A stretch of DNA of 9,359 nucleotides from Melioribacteraceae bacterium (GTDB taxonomy: Bacteria > Bacteroidota > Ignavibacteria > Ignavibacteriales > Melioribacteraceae): positions 1 to 9,359 of the forward strand of contig WFQV01000185.1 in NCBI GenBank assembly GCA_015486905.1, written 5' to 3'. The notes beneath the pieces were generated by a model, which saw only the letters and a list, made by a program, of their open reading frames with translations, was not told where the DNA came from and did no database searches. Of the stretch, positions 1 to 6,868 are shown in pieces (position 1 is the first letter of the stretch; every line of letters starts with the position of its first letter). Both the position numbers and the translations under genes were made by a program.

Positions 1-663
1 CAAAGGAAGGATTATCATCATAAAGATGTTTTTTTGCACACGCTTCAAGTTGTGGACAATATTGCCGCCAGGAGTGAAAACGTTTGGCTCCGTTTTGCAG
101 GATTGGTTCATGATATTGCCAAACCGGCTACGAAAAAATTTATTGAAGGAGTAGGTTGGACTTTCCACGGTCACGAGGGAATTGGTGCGCGGATGATGAA
201 GAAAATTTTCAAACGAATGAAACTCCCGATGAACAAATTAAATTACATTGAAAAGTTAGTACGGCTTCATCTCCGTCCCATGGCTTTGGTTGACGAGGAA
301 GTAACCGATTCGGCGATACGACGGCTTGCAGTTAAAGCCGGAGAAGATTTGGACGATTTAATTACTCTTTGCCGTGCCGATATTACAAGTAAAAATCCTG
401 TCAAAGTTAAAACTTATTTGCACAATTACGAAATTGTAATGCAGAAAGTAAAAGACGTTCAGGAAAGAGACAAACTAAGAGAATTTCAGAGTCCCGTCCG
501 TGGCGACGTAATAATGAGAGTTTGTAATATCCCGCCTTCACGGAAAGTCGGCGAGATTAAAAAAGCCATTGAAGAAGCAATTTTGGAAGGTGAAATAGGG
601 AATAATTACGAGGAAGCCTACGATTATTTGCTGAAAATCAAAGACAAATTTTTGGAAGGCTAA
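1..663 (+). CDS. CCA tRNA nucleotidyltransferase, C-terminal part (5' end outside window)
   Basis: The reading frame is open from base 1 and ends at TAA 661-663, giving 220 residues of a longer protein. The segment looks like the HD domain and C-terminal RNA-binding region of bacterial CCA-adding enzymes, which add or repair the 3' CCA of tRNA in the cytoplasm. Visible signs are the His pair at residues 6-7, FLHTLQ (12-16), the HD doublet in LVHDIAKP (37-38), and the GWTFHGHE segment (52-59), which together resemble an HD metal site. The rest is helical and charged, as expected for the tail. The N-terminal nucleotidyltransferase head, with its catalytic aspartates, would lie upstream and cannot be seen. 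A TTG at 34 could be taken as a start, but the homologous HHKDVF residues lie upstream of it in the same frame, so the true start is off the window. An alternative is a stand-alone HD phosphohydrolase, which I consider less likely. Confidence 0.82.
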   Translation, partial: QRKDYHHKDVFLHTLQVVDNIAARSENVWLRFAGLVHDIAKPATKKFIEGVGWTFHGHEGIGARMMKKIFKRMKLPMNKLNYIEKLVRLHLRPMALVDEEVTDSAIRRLAVKAGEDLDDLITLCRADITSKNPVKVKTYLHNYEIVMQKVKDVQERDKLREFQSPVRGDVIMRVCNIPPSRKVGEIKKAIEEAILEGEIGNNYEEAYDYLLKIKDKFLEG

Positions 664-728
664 AATCCGATAATTATTATTAAGGAAAAATTAGGCTTTT
701 CTCTTATTCCTTTTCTTGACTCCTTAAT

Positions 729-762
729 TTTAAAGAACAATTCGACGAGGCAGTTCTTTAAA
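729..762. repeat. 10-bp perfect inverted repeat upstream of the efflux operon
   Basis: TTTAAAGAAC (729-738) and GTTCTTTAAA (753-762) are exact reverse complements separated by 14 nt. The element sits in the 184-bp gap between the CCA enzyme and the TolC gene, 85 bp before the latter's start. It could be an operator for a dimeric regulator, a stem in the operon leader, or a weak terminator of the upstream gene. The stem has only 3 GC pairs of 10 and no T-run follows, so a terminator is the least convincing option. Function is inferred only from position and symmetry. Confidence 0.4.
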
Positions 763-838
763 CTATTTTAATGACTACCGTGTCCAATTTTAGAAACTTT
801 TTATTTTTCCGTTCGTCATAATGACAGTTAAGTAACTT

Positions 839-842
839 GAGG
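839..842 (+). promoter_or_regulatory. Ribosome binding site of the TolC-like gene
   Basis: GAGG ends 5 nt before the ATG at 848. It supports that start, which also gives a complete signal peptide. Confidence 0.5.
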
Positions 843-847
843 TTGAT

Positions 848-2188
848 ATGAAACGATTAATTTTTCTTTTAACGGTAGTTTTTGTGTTACCGACATTTGC
901 ACAAAAGCAGTTAACACTTGAAAAAGCAATTACTATCGCTTTGCATAGGAATGCATCGTTAATAAAATCGGAAAATAATTTAAAAAGCTCGAAGGCACAA
1001 TTAAAAAGTTCATTCGGTAATTTGTTGCCCAGTTTAAGTACGAGCGGCTCCTGGGGTTGGAACAGAATTAGTGACAACGGAGGCAAACAGTTGAACTTTT
1101 TCGGCAGTTACACAAATATTCCTCCTTCAAAAGTGGATTCGAGGAGTTACCGTTTTTCAGCAGGAGGCGGCTGGCTTTTGTTCGACGGGCTTGCCAATTA
1201 TGCAAATCTTAAAGAAAGTAAATTAAATTTAAGTGCGGCAAGATTTGCATTGGAAAAACAAAAGCAAGACATTGTGCTGAAAACAACGGAGCTTTATTAC
1301 GCAATACTTAGTGCAAAGGAAATGCTGAGGGTCCGAAAGGAAGATGTGGATTACAATAAAAAGCAATTGGAAACAATTGAACTTCAAAACAAATTAGGTT
1401 CGGTGAACATAGCCGATGTTTACGCACAAAGGGTTCAATTAGGGAATGCTCAACTTGCATTAATTCAAGCGGAAAATAATTACGAAAAGTCAAAAAGCAG
1501 TTTGCTGAATTACCTCGCTTTGGACGTTTTGAAAGATTACAATTTTGTTGACCCGTATCCGGGAGAATTAAAAGATACTCAAAAATTTTTAAGAGACTTT
1601 CACGATATCAGCTCAATGGTTGACCAAGCGTTGCGCAACAGATTGGATTTTAAAAGTCAAAAATTAATTTACCAAAGTCGGTTGGCGGGAATTACCGCTG
1701 CAAAAGGCGGCATGTTTCCCAGAATTAGCGGTAATTATTCTTTTGCTACGAGTGCCACTTCCCCCGGTGACCTTTTTAGCAGAAGGGTTTACAATGTAGG
1801 CTTGAGTATTAATTTCCCAATATTCTCAAATTTCAAAACCGAGTTACAAATTGAAATGGCGAAAGTTAATGCTTTGAACGCACGTGAGGATTTGCAAATT
1901 CTGAAACGGCAAATTAAAATTGAAATAAAACAAGGCTACCTTGATTTAATTGCCGCCAAAAAGCAATTGGAAGTAAGTTTGGAAAATGTTAAATCCGCTG
2001 AGGAAAACAGAAAGATTAACAAACAGCGCTACGATTTAGGCTCGGCTACAATATTGGATTTGTTGCAGGCAGACAAAAATTATACTCAAGCGGTTCAAAA
2101 CAAAATTGCCGCTGAGTACGAGTTTTACAGATTACACGACGCATTGCTTAATTCCTTAGGTAAATTAAATATTAAGAAATATGAGTAA
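848..2188 (+). CDS. TolC-family outer-membrane efflux protein
   Basis: This 446-residue protein is the predicted outer-membrane channel of a tripartite efflux pump. It begins with a signal peptide (MKRLIFLLTVVFVLPTFA, residues 1-18, likely cut before QK). The mature part shows the two-fold OEP repeat of TolC proteins. Each half has long amphipathic helices and the family's LGS turn: LGSVNIADVYAQ in the first half and DLGSATILDLLQADKNY near the C-terminus. Length matches the family (about 420-490). In TolC-like trimers these helices form the periplasmic tunnel and the regions between them the beta barrel. It is the first gene of a five-gene run, with the adaptor gene starting 22 bp after its stop. 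The substrate cannot be deduced. Family assignment is firm. Confidence 0.93.
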   Translation: MKRLIFLLTVVFVLPTFAQKQLTLEKAITIALHRNASLIKSENNLKSSKAQLKSSFGNLLPSLSTSGSWGWNRISDNGGKQLNFFGSYTNIPPSKVDSRSYRFSAGGGWLLFDGLANYANLKESKLNLSAARFALEKQKQDIVLKTTELYYAILSAKEMLRVRKEDVDYNKKQLETIELQNKLGSVNIADVYAQRVQLGNAQLALIQAENNYEKSKSSLLNYLALDVLKDYNFVDPYPGELKDTQKFLRDFHDISSMVDQALRNRLDFKSQKLIYQSRLAGITAAKGGMFPRISGNYSFATSATSPGDLFSRRVYNVGLSINFPIFSNFKTELQIEMAKVNALNAREDLQILKRQIKIEIKQGYLDLIAAKKQLEVSLENVKSAEENRKINKQRYDLGSATILDLLQADKNYTQAVQNKIAAEYEFYRLHDALLNSLGKLNIKKYE

Positions 2189-2210
2189 ATTTTAACGGGA
2201 GATTTTTTAA

Positions 2211-3521
2211 ATGGCAAAACGAAATAATACGAAGAAAAAGAAAATTTTGATTTTCGGCTTTTTGGCTCTTTTATTAATTGCGGTTGTTGTGGTTGTTGTT
2301 ATCAACAGCAATAAAGAAAAAGTTGTTGCCGTACAGGTTGAGAAAGCGGCAAGGCGGACAATCACACAAGTTGTTTCTGCAACGGGTACCATTAACCCCG
2401 TTGACCAGGTAATTTTACGTCCCGAGGTGAACGGTGAGATTGTTAAACTTCCCGTTGAAGAAGGTGATTTTGTAAAGAAAGGGCAACTTTTGGTTAGAAT
2501 TAAACCTGACATTTACATTGCACAGAAGAAGAGAGCGCAAGCTACTTTGGACGCTGCAAAAGCGCAGTTGAAGGTTCGTAATGCAACTCTTGACCAAGTG
2601 AAGGCAGAGTACAAAAGAGTGCAAGGTCTTTATTCAAAAGGCTTGGCTAGCGATGCCGAAATTGAAAAAGCAAAAGCAGGTTACCTTCAAAGCGAAGGCG
2701 GTTACGAAGCACAAAAATCGGCTGTAATGCAAGCTGAAGAATCTCTCAAGGAAGCTGAGGAGAATCTCGCCAAAACCGAAATTGACGCTCCTTTCGACGG
2801 TACTATTACTGCTTTGAACGTAGAGCTCAGCGAGCGGGTTTTAGGCAGTTCCTTTAGTCAAGGTACGCATTTAATGACTATTGCGGACCTGACGAATATG
2901 GAAGCTACCGTTGATGTTGACGAGAACGATGTTGTACTTGTAGCTTTGGGCGATAGCGCCGATATTAACATTGACGCTTTCGGCGACAGAATATTCCGTG
3001 GTGTTGTTACCCAAATAGGAAACAGTGCCGCTACAACCGGAGCGGGTTCGCAAGAAGAAGTTGTTAACTTCAAGGTTAAAATCAAATTGCTCGATTTGGA
3101 CAAAGAATTGCGCCCGGGAATGTCCTGCGATGCGGAAATAAAAACCAAAACAAAACAAAATGTAATTTCCGTGCCTATCCAAAGTGTTACTACAAGAATG
3201 CCTTCGTTTAATAGAAATCCTAAGGAAGGGAGGAATTTCAATCCTAAAATGCGGCAGGGGGCAATGAAGAAGAGACAAAAAGCCAACCAGAGGGAGAAGA
3301 AACCGCAAGAAGTTGTATTTTTGGTTAAAGACGGAACGGCAAAGATGAGAAGAGTTAAAACCGGAATAAGCGACGATTCTTACATCGAGATTATTAGAGG
3401 CGTTAAAGTTGGCGACCAAGTAGTTAGCGGGCCTTACCGTGCTATTTCAAAGGAACTCGATGACGGGGTTAAAGTAATTATTCAAAAGCAGAACGGAAAT
3501 TTCAAGGGAAGGAAAAAATAG
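2211..3521 (+). CDS. MacA/HlyD-like periplasmic adaptor (membrane fusion protein)
   Basis: This 436-residue adaptor should link the inner-membrane ABC complex to the TolC-like channel. A basic N-terminus (AKRNNTKKKK) is followed by one membrane anchor at residues 11-31. Then come a lipoyl half (about 63-100, with GEIVKLPVEEGDFVKKGQ), an alpha-helical hairpin rich in Ala, Lys and Glu (about 101-188), the second lipoyl half (about 188-227, IDAPFDGTI), a beta barrel (about 228-310, ending RPGMSCDAEI) and a C-terminal membrane-proximal domain (about 366-425). This order is typical of MacA-type adaptors paired with ABC permeases. Unusual is a strongly basic, low-complexity insert at about 329-364 before the last domain. 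The start has GGGAG at 2197-2201, 9 nt upstream. It lies 22 bp after the channel gene and 12 bp before the ATPase gene. Confidence 0.93.
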   Translation: MAKRNNTKKKKILIFGFLALLLIAVVVVVVINSNKEKVVAVQVEKAARRTITQVVSATGTINPVDQVILRPEVNGEIVKLPVEEGDFVKKGQLLVRIKPDIYIAQKKRAQATLDAAKAQLKVRNATLDQVKAEYKRVQGLYSKGLASDAEIEKAKAGYLQSEGGYEAQKSAVMQAEESLKEAEENLAKTEIDAPFDGTITALNVELSERVLGSSFSQGTHLMTIADLTNMEATVDVDENDVVLVALGDSADINIDAFGDRIFRGVVTQIGNSAATTGAGSQEEVVNFKVKIKLLDLDKELRPGMSCDAEIKTKTKQNVISVPIQSVTTRMPSFNRNPKEGRNFNPKMRQGAMKKRQKANQREKKPQEVVFLVKDGTAKMRRVKTGISDDSYIEIIRGVKVGDQVVSGPYRAISKELDDGVKVIIQKQNGNFKGRKK

Positions 3522-3533
3522 ACGGTTGGTGAA

Positions 3534-4268
3534 ATGAATATAATTAGATTGGAACATATTGCAAAAATTTACGAACTTGGTGCCGAAAAGGTTCACGCAT
3601 TACGCGACGTCTCTCTGACAATCGATAGAGGAGAATACGTTGCCATTATGGGACCTTCCGGCTCGGGGAAATCCACACTGATGAATGTTTTAGGTTGTTT
3701 GGATACCCCTACAAAAGGTCTTTACAACTTTAAGGGCGTTAATGTAAGCGAAATGAATGACAACCAACTTGCTGAAATTCGGAACAAAGAGATTGGTTTT
3801 GTCTTTCAAACTTTTAACCTTCTTCCGCGTTCGGATGCCCTTCACAATGTGGAACTGCCTTTGATTTACGCCGGAATCCCTTCCGACGAAAGGAAGGAAA
3901 AAGCACGAGAAGCGTTGTTTCAAGTGGGGCTCGGCGACCGCATTCATCACAAACCTAACGAACTTTCCGGCGGTCAGCGCCAGCGCGTTGCAGTTGCACG
4001 GGCGTTGGTTACCGAGCCTTCAATTATTTTGGCGGACGAACCGACGGGCAACCTGGATACTAAAACGGGTGAGGAAATAATGCTTCTGTTTAACGAAATT
4101 TACGAGCAGGGCAATACAATTATTCTTGTGACGCATGAAGAATACATTGCAGAGCACGCCGAGAGAATTATCCGTCTTCGCGATGGCTTGATTGAAGCTG
4201 ACGAATCTGTTAGGAAAAGGTACATCCCGGATTTGAATGCAATACGAAGCAGTGAGAAAAACGAATAA
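3534..4268 (+). CDS. MacB/LolD-type ABC transporter ATPase
   Basis: This 244-residue cytoplasmic ATPase should power the pump. All ABC motifs are intact: Walker A GPSGSGKST (40-48), Q-loop Gln at 92 in FVFQTFNLLP, signature LSGGQRQRVAVARAL (144-158), Walker B IILADEP (164-170), the D-loop after TGNLD (171-175), and the switch His at 201 in LVTHE. The SGSGKSTLMNVLGCLDTPT and ADEPTGNLD segments are characteristic of the MacB/LolD/FtsE group (the MacB-like, type VII transporters) rather than importers. It is a stand-alone ATPase; in classical MacB this domain is fused to the permease. A possible ribosome site GGTGA (3528-3532) lies next to the start. The permease genes follow after 12 bp, indicating one complex. 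The substrate (drug, peptide, lipid or metabolite) is unknown. Confidence 0.95.
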   Translation: MNIIRLEHIAKIYELGAEKVHALRDVSLTIDRGEYVAIMGPSGSGKSTLMNVLGCLDTPTKGLYNFKGVNVSEMNDNQLAEIRNKEIGFVFQTFNLLPRSDALHNVELPLIYAGIPSDERKEKAREALFQVGLGDRIHHKPNELSGGQRQRVAVARALVTEPSIILADEPTGNLDTKTGEEIMLLFNEIYEQGNTIILVTHEEYIAEHAERIIRLRDGLIEADESVRKRYIPDLNAIRSSEKNE

Positions 4269-4280
4269 TCGGAATTTGAT

Positions 4281-5525
4281 ATGAAAAAAATCGGAAGAAT
4301 AATTCTCGACACCAAAGAAGGAATTTTGATTTCCTTACGTGCCCTGAGTGTAAATAAAATGCGTGCAATACTCACTACCTTGGGTATTGTAATAGGCATT
4401 GTAGCAGTTACTACAATGGCTACGGCAATAGTGGGATTGAAACAGGCTTTTATTCAATCAATCTCTTCAATCGGTCAGAATGTTCTTTACGTGGATAAAT
4501 TCGAATGGTTTGGTGGTAAAGACTGGCGGTTTTACCGCAACAGAAAAAATATTACTTACGACCAATATCTGAAATTGAAAAAAACTCTTTCCTCGTACGA
4601 GGCAATAGCTCCGATTCAACCAACGTTCGGTAGAACAATAAAATACAAGGACCGAACCGCAACATCTTCTTTCCTTTACGGTACTACGGACCAATACATT
4701 AATATCTCGGAAGTAGTGCCCGCCAAAGGAAGATTTATCAACGAGATGGATATGCGTTCGAACCATAGAGTTTGTGTAATCGGGAAAGACATTGCCGACG
4801 CACTTTTCCCCCACGAGAATCCTATTAACAAAGAAATTAAAATTAAAAATATGCCGGTCAGAGTCATTGGAGTTCTGGAAAAACAAGGCAGCGGTTTCTT
4901 CGGTACAATAAGCCTCGATGCTCAAATAATTATGCCCATTAAAGTTTTTCAAAAAATTTTCGGCGGCAGAAGACGCGGTTTGCAAATTGCGGTTAAAGTC
5001 GCCGACGAAAGTCAAATAGAAGACACAAGGGATGAAATTGACGCCATTATGCGAACGATAAGGAAGGTGCCGCCCGGCAAACCGGACGACTTTGCAATTA
5101 ACCGCCAGCAGGTATTCGAAGATGTTTACGATAAAACGGTTGGAATAATTGCCATTGCGGGAATTGTGATTACCGCACTTTCTCTGTTTGTCGGTGCAAT
5201 CGGAATTATGAACATTATGTTTGTTTCGGTTACCGAAAGGACGAGGGAGATTGGAATTAGAAAAGCAATTGGCGCCAAGACACACGAAATCCTGCTCCAA
5301 TTCCTAAGCGAGGCCACAATCATTTGCCTTATCGGCGGTTTAATAGGGCTTGCTATTTCTTTCCCGTTAAGTTTATTAATTAATCAGTTTTTGCCAACCT
5401 CAATGCCTTTTGAAGTTGTACTTTTAGCTCTTTTAATTTCTTTTGTGGTCGGAATTATTTCGGGAATTTTGCCGGCTAAAAAAGCGGCTAAACTTAATCC
5501 TGTGGAAGCATTGCGTTATGAATAG
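4281..5525 (+). CDS. MacB/FtsX-type ABC permease, first paralogue
   Basis: This 414-residue inner-membrane protein has the MacB permease plan: one N-terminal membrane helix (about 29-51), a large periplasmic MacB_PCD domain (about 55-280), then three helices (about 287-315, 339-365, 376-400) forming the FtsX domain. The cytosolic loop after helix 2 carries SVTERTREIGIRKAIGAK (316-333), a family hallmark thought to contact the ATPase, and the protein ends NPVEALRYE. The start ATG at 4281 is preceded by a weak GGA at 4271-4273. It shares domain layout, an RNRKNIT/RHRKNIT segment (87-92) and a VPPGK segment (263-267) with the next gene, so the two are paralogues and likely form a heterodimer with two copies of the ATPase. 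The C-terminal codons also contain the next gene's start. Confidence 0.93.
   Translation: MKKIGRIILDTKEGILISLRALSVNKMRAILTTLGIVIGIVAVTTMATAIVGLKQAFIQSISSIGQNVLYVDKFEWFGGKDWRFYRNRKNITYDQYLKLKKTLSSYEAIAPIQPTFGRTIKYKDRTATSSFLYGTTDQYINISEVVPAKGRFINEMDMRSNHRVCVIGKDIADALFPHENPINKEIKIKNMPVRVIGVLEKQGSGFFGTISLDAQIIMPIKVFQKIFGGRRRGLQIAVKVADESQIEDTRDEIDAIMRTIRKVPPGKPDDFAINRQQVFEDVYDKTVGIIAIAGIVITALSLFVGAIGIMNIMFVSVTERTREIGIRKAIGAKTHEILLQFLSEATIICLIGGLIGLAISFPLSLLINQFLPTSMPFEVVLLALLISFVVGIISGILPAKKAAKLNPVEALRYE
5504..5508 (+). promoter_or_regulatory. Candidate ribosome binding site inside the first permease gene
   Basis: GGAAG lies within the codons for the first permease's conserved VEALRYE end, 9 nt before the ATG at 5518. 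It supports starting the second permease there instead of at the earlier in-frame GTG at 5443. Confidence 0.4.
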
Positions 5526-6774
5526 AAAACTTGAAAGTTATTGGTTCCAATTTGTCGAGAGTTCCAAAATTGCTTTGGAATCGTTAAGAACAAATAGATT
5601 ACGTTCATCCTTAACTCTGTTAGGTATTGCAATAGGACTTTTTTCAATTATTATTGTAATGACTTCGCTAAGTGCTATTCAGAAAAGTGTGGAAGATACT
5701 TTCAGTACAATCGGCAAGAATAACTTTTTCATTCAGAAGATGCCTGCGGTCAGAATTGGCGGACCGGGAACTTGGAGAAAATATCGCCACAGAAAGAACA
5801 TCACTATTGAAGATGCAAAAAGACTTAAGAAGATGACCAAATTACCTTTAGCCGTTGGTGTTTGGGACGGTAAAGGAGGCAGAGTGGTTAAGTACAACGG
5901 TGATAGAACTAATCCCGACGTTGCACTGCGCGCTGCGGACTTTGACGCTTTGCAAGTTGAAGAAATTGAAATTGCACAAGGAAGAAGCCTAAACAAACAG
6001 GACATTGCATTAGGGCGTTCAGTGTGTGTTATTGGAAATGATGTTTACGACAAACTTTTTCATGGAATGAATCCGATCGGACAAAAAATAAGAATAGATA
6101 GATTTACACTGACGGTAATCGGCGTGGCTAAAAAACGTGGAAGCGTGTTAGGCAACAGCCAGGACAATTACGTTGTAATTCCTCTTCCGTTATTTACGAG
6201 AGCTTACGGTAAAAAGCGGAACGTAACCATTTCCATTAGAGCAAAGGACAGCCAATTGTTCGACGCTACCAAGGAAGAAGTAATAGGAGCAATGAGAATA
6301 ATTCGGAAAGTCCCACCGGGTAAAGAGAACGATTTTGAAATAATTACTTACGACCAACTGATTTCGCAGTTTAATAGTTTAACTAAGTATTTCAAATTAG
6401 GCGCGGCAGTAGTTGCTTTTATTGCTTTGATTGCCGCCGGTATCGGAATAATGAACATTATGCTTGTGAGTGTTACCGAACGTACACGTGAAATAGGAAT
6501 TAGGAAAGCAATCGGAGCTAAAAAAGCAATTATTCGCGCTCAGTTTGTTACCGAAGCAATAGTTCTAAGTTGGGTAGGCGGGCTAGCCGGAATTGTGCTG
6601 GGAGTACTCGGCGGTGATATTGTAGCTCTTGTACTTGGCGTTTCCGTAGTGCTGCCTTGGGACTGGATTCTAATCGGCTTCTTGGTTACTACTTTTGTAG
6701 GAGTCCTTTTCGGTGTTTACCCTGCCGTTAAAGCATCGAACCTCGACCCGATTGAAGCATTGAGATACGAATAA
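5518..6774 (+). CDS. MacB/FtsX-type ABC permease, second paralogue
   Basis: This 418-residue permease resembles the preceding one: N-terminal helix (about 31-53), periplasmic MacB_PCD domain (about 56-290), and three C-terminal helices (about 293-318, 343-376, 382-402). SVTERTREIGIRKAIGAK (318-335) is identical to the first paralogue, and the protein ends DPIEALRYE. I chose ATG 5518, which overlaps the previous stop by 8 bp, because homology to the first permease begins just after it (SSKIALESLRTNRLRSSL aligns with ILISLRALSVNKMRAILT). The extra 25 residues from an upstream GTG would lie wholly inside the first permease gene in another frame and look non-homologous. The periplasmic part is clearly diverged from its partner, including a glycine-rich GVWDGKGGRVV segment (114-124), so the two subunits probably have different contacts. 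It appears to be the last gene of the operon. Confidence 0.92.
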   Translation: MNRKLESYWFQFVESSKIALESLRTNRLRSSLTLLGIAIGLFSIIIVMTSLSAIQKSVEDTFSTIGKNNFFIQKMPAVRIGGPGTWRKYRHRKNITIEDAKRLKKMTKLPLAVGVWDGKGGRVVKYNGDRTNPDVALRAADFDALQVEEIEIAQGRSLNKQDIALGRSVCVIGNDVYDKLFHGMNPIGQKIRIDRFTLTVIGVAKKRGSVLGNSQDNYVVIPLPLFTRAYGKKRNVTISIRAKDSQLFDATKEEVIGAMRIIRKVPPGKENDFEIITYDQLISQFNSLTKYFKLGAAVVAFIALIAAGIGIMNIMLVSVTERTREIGIRKAIGAKKAIIRAQFVTEAIVLSWVGGLAGIVLGVLGGDIVALVLGVSVVLPWDWILIGFLVTTFVGVLFGVYPAVKASNLDPIEALRYE

Positions 6775-6868
6775 TCGAACATTATTAAAATTTTTTTAGT
6801 GTTTATAGAGTGTAACATTTGTGCTTACTTGTTCGTCTAAAAAGCAAATTAAATAAGGAGAAATAAAA
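6775..6868 (+). other. Intergenic gap before the DUF4097 gene
   Basis: This 94-bp AT-rich gap separates the efflux operon from the next gene. It has no GC-rich hairpin that would terminate the operon, so read-through is possible. TAACATTTG (6813-6821) vaguely resembles the Bacteroidota -7 element (TAnnTTTG) but carries one extra base, and I do not call a promoter. Confidence 0.3.
6855..6860 (+). promoter_or_regulatory. Strong Shine-Dalgarno of the DUF4097 gene
   Basis: AAGGAG, the best Shine-Dalgarno match in the window, lies 8 nt before the ATG at 6869. It fixes the start and suggests efficient translation. Confidence 0.75.

Noticed and set aside
679..728. ATTAAGGA/TCCTTAAT inverted repeat after the CCA enzyme as its terminator
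   Set aside because: The arms are 8 bp with 34 nt between them and few GC pairs; competing short pairings exist, so no defined terminator can be supported.
716..744. TTGACT (716-721) as a sigma-70 -35 element
   Set aside because: At 17 bp spacing the expected -10 reads AATTCG, which is not a match.
2858..3419. Two overlapping minus-strand open frames inside the adaptor gene
   Set aside because: They are antisense to the conserved beta-barrel region and show no recognisable motifs or ribosome sites.
4467..5300. Long minus-strand open frame (277 codons) inside the first permease gene
   Set aside because: It is antisense to a protein with complete family motifs; its translation shows no domain and is rich in Asn, Cys and Phe, as expected of a shadow frame.
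5443..5517. 25-residue N-terminal extension of the second permease from GTG 5443
   Set aside because: It lies fully inside the first permease in another frame, shows no membrane-protein homology, and ATG 5518 with an 8-bp overlap fits better with the paralogue's N-terminus.
6813..6821. TAACATTTG as a Bacteroidota -7 promoter element
   Set aside because: It has three bases between TA and TTTG instead of two, and no convincing TTTG lies at the upstream position.
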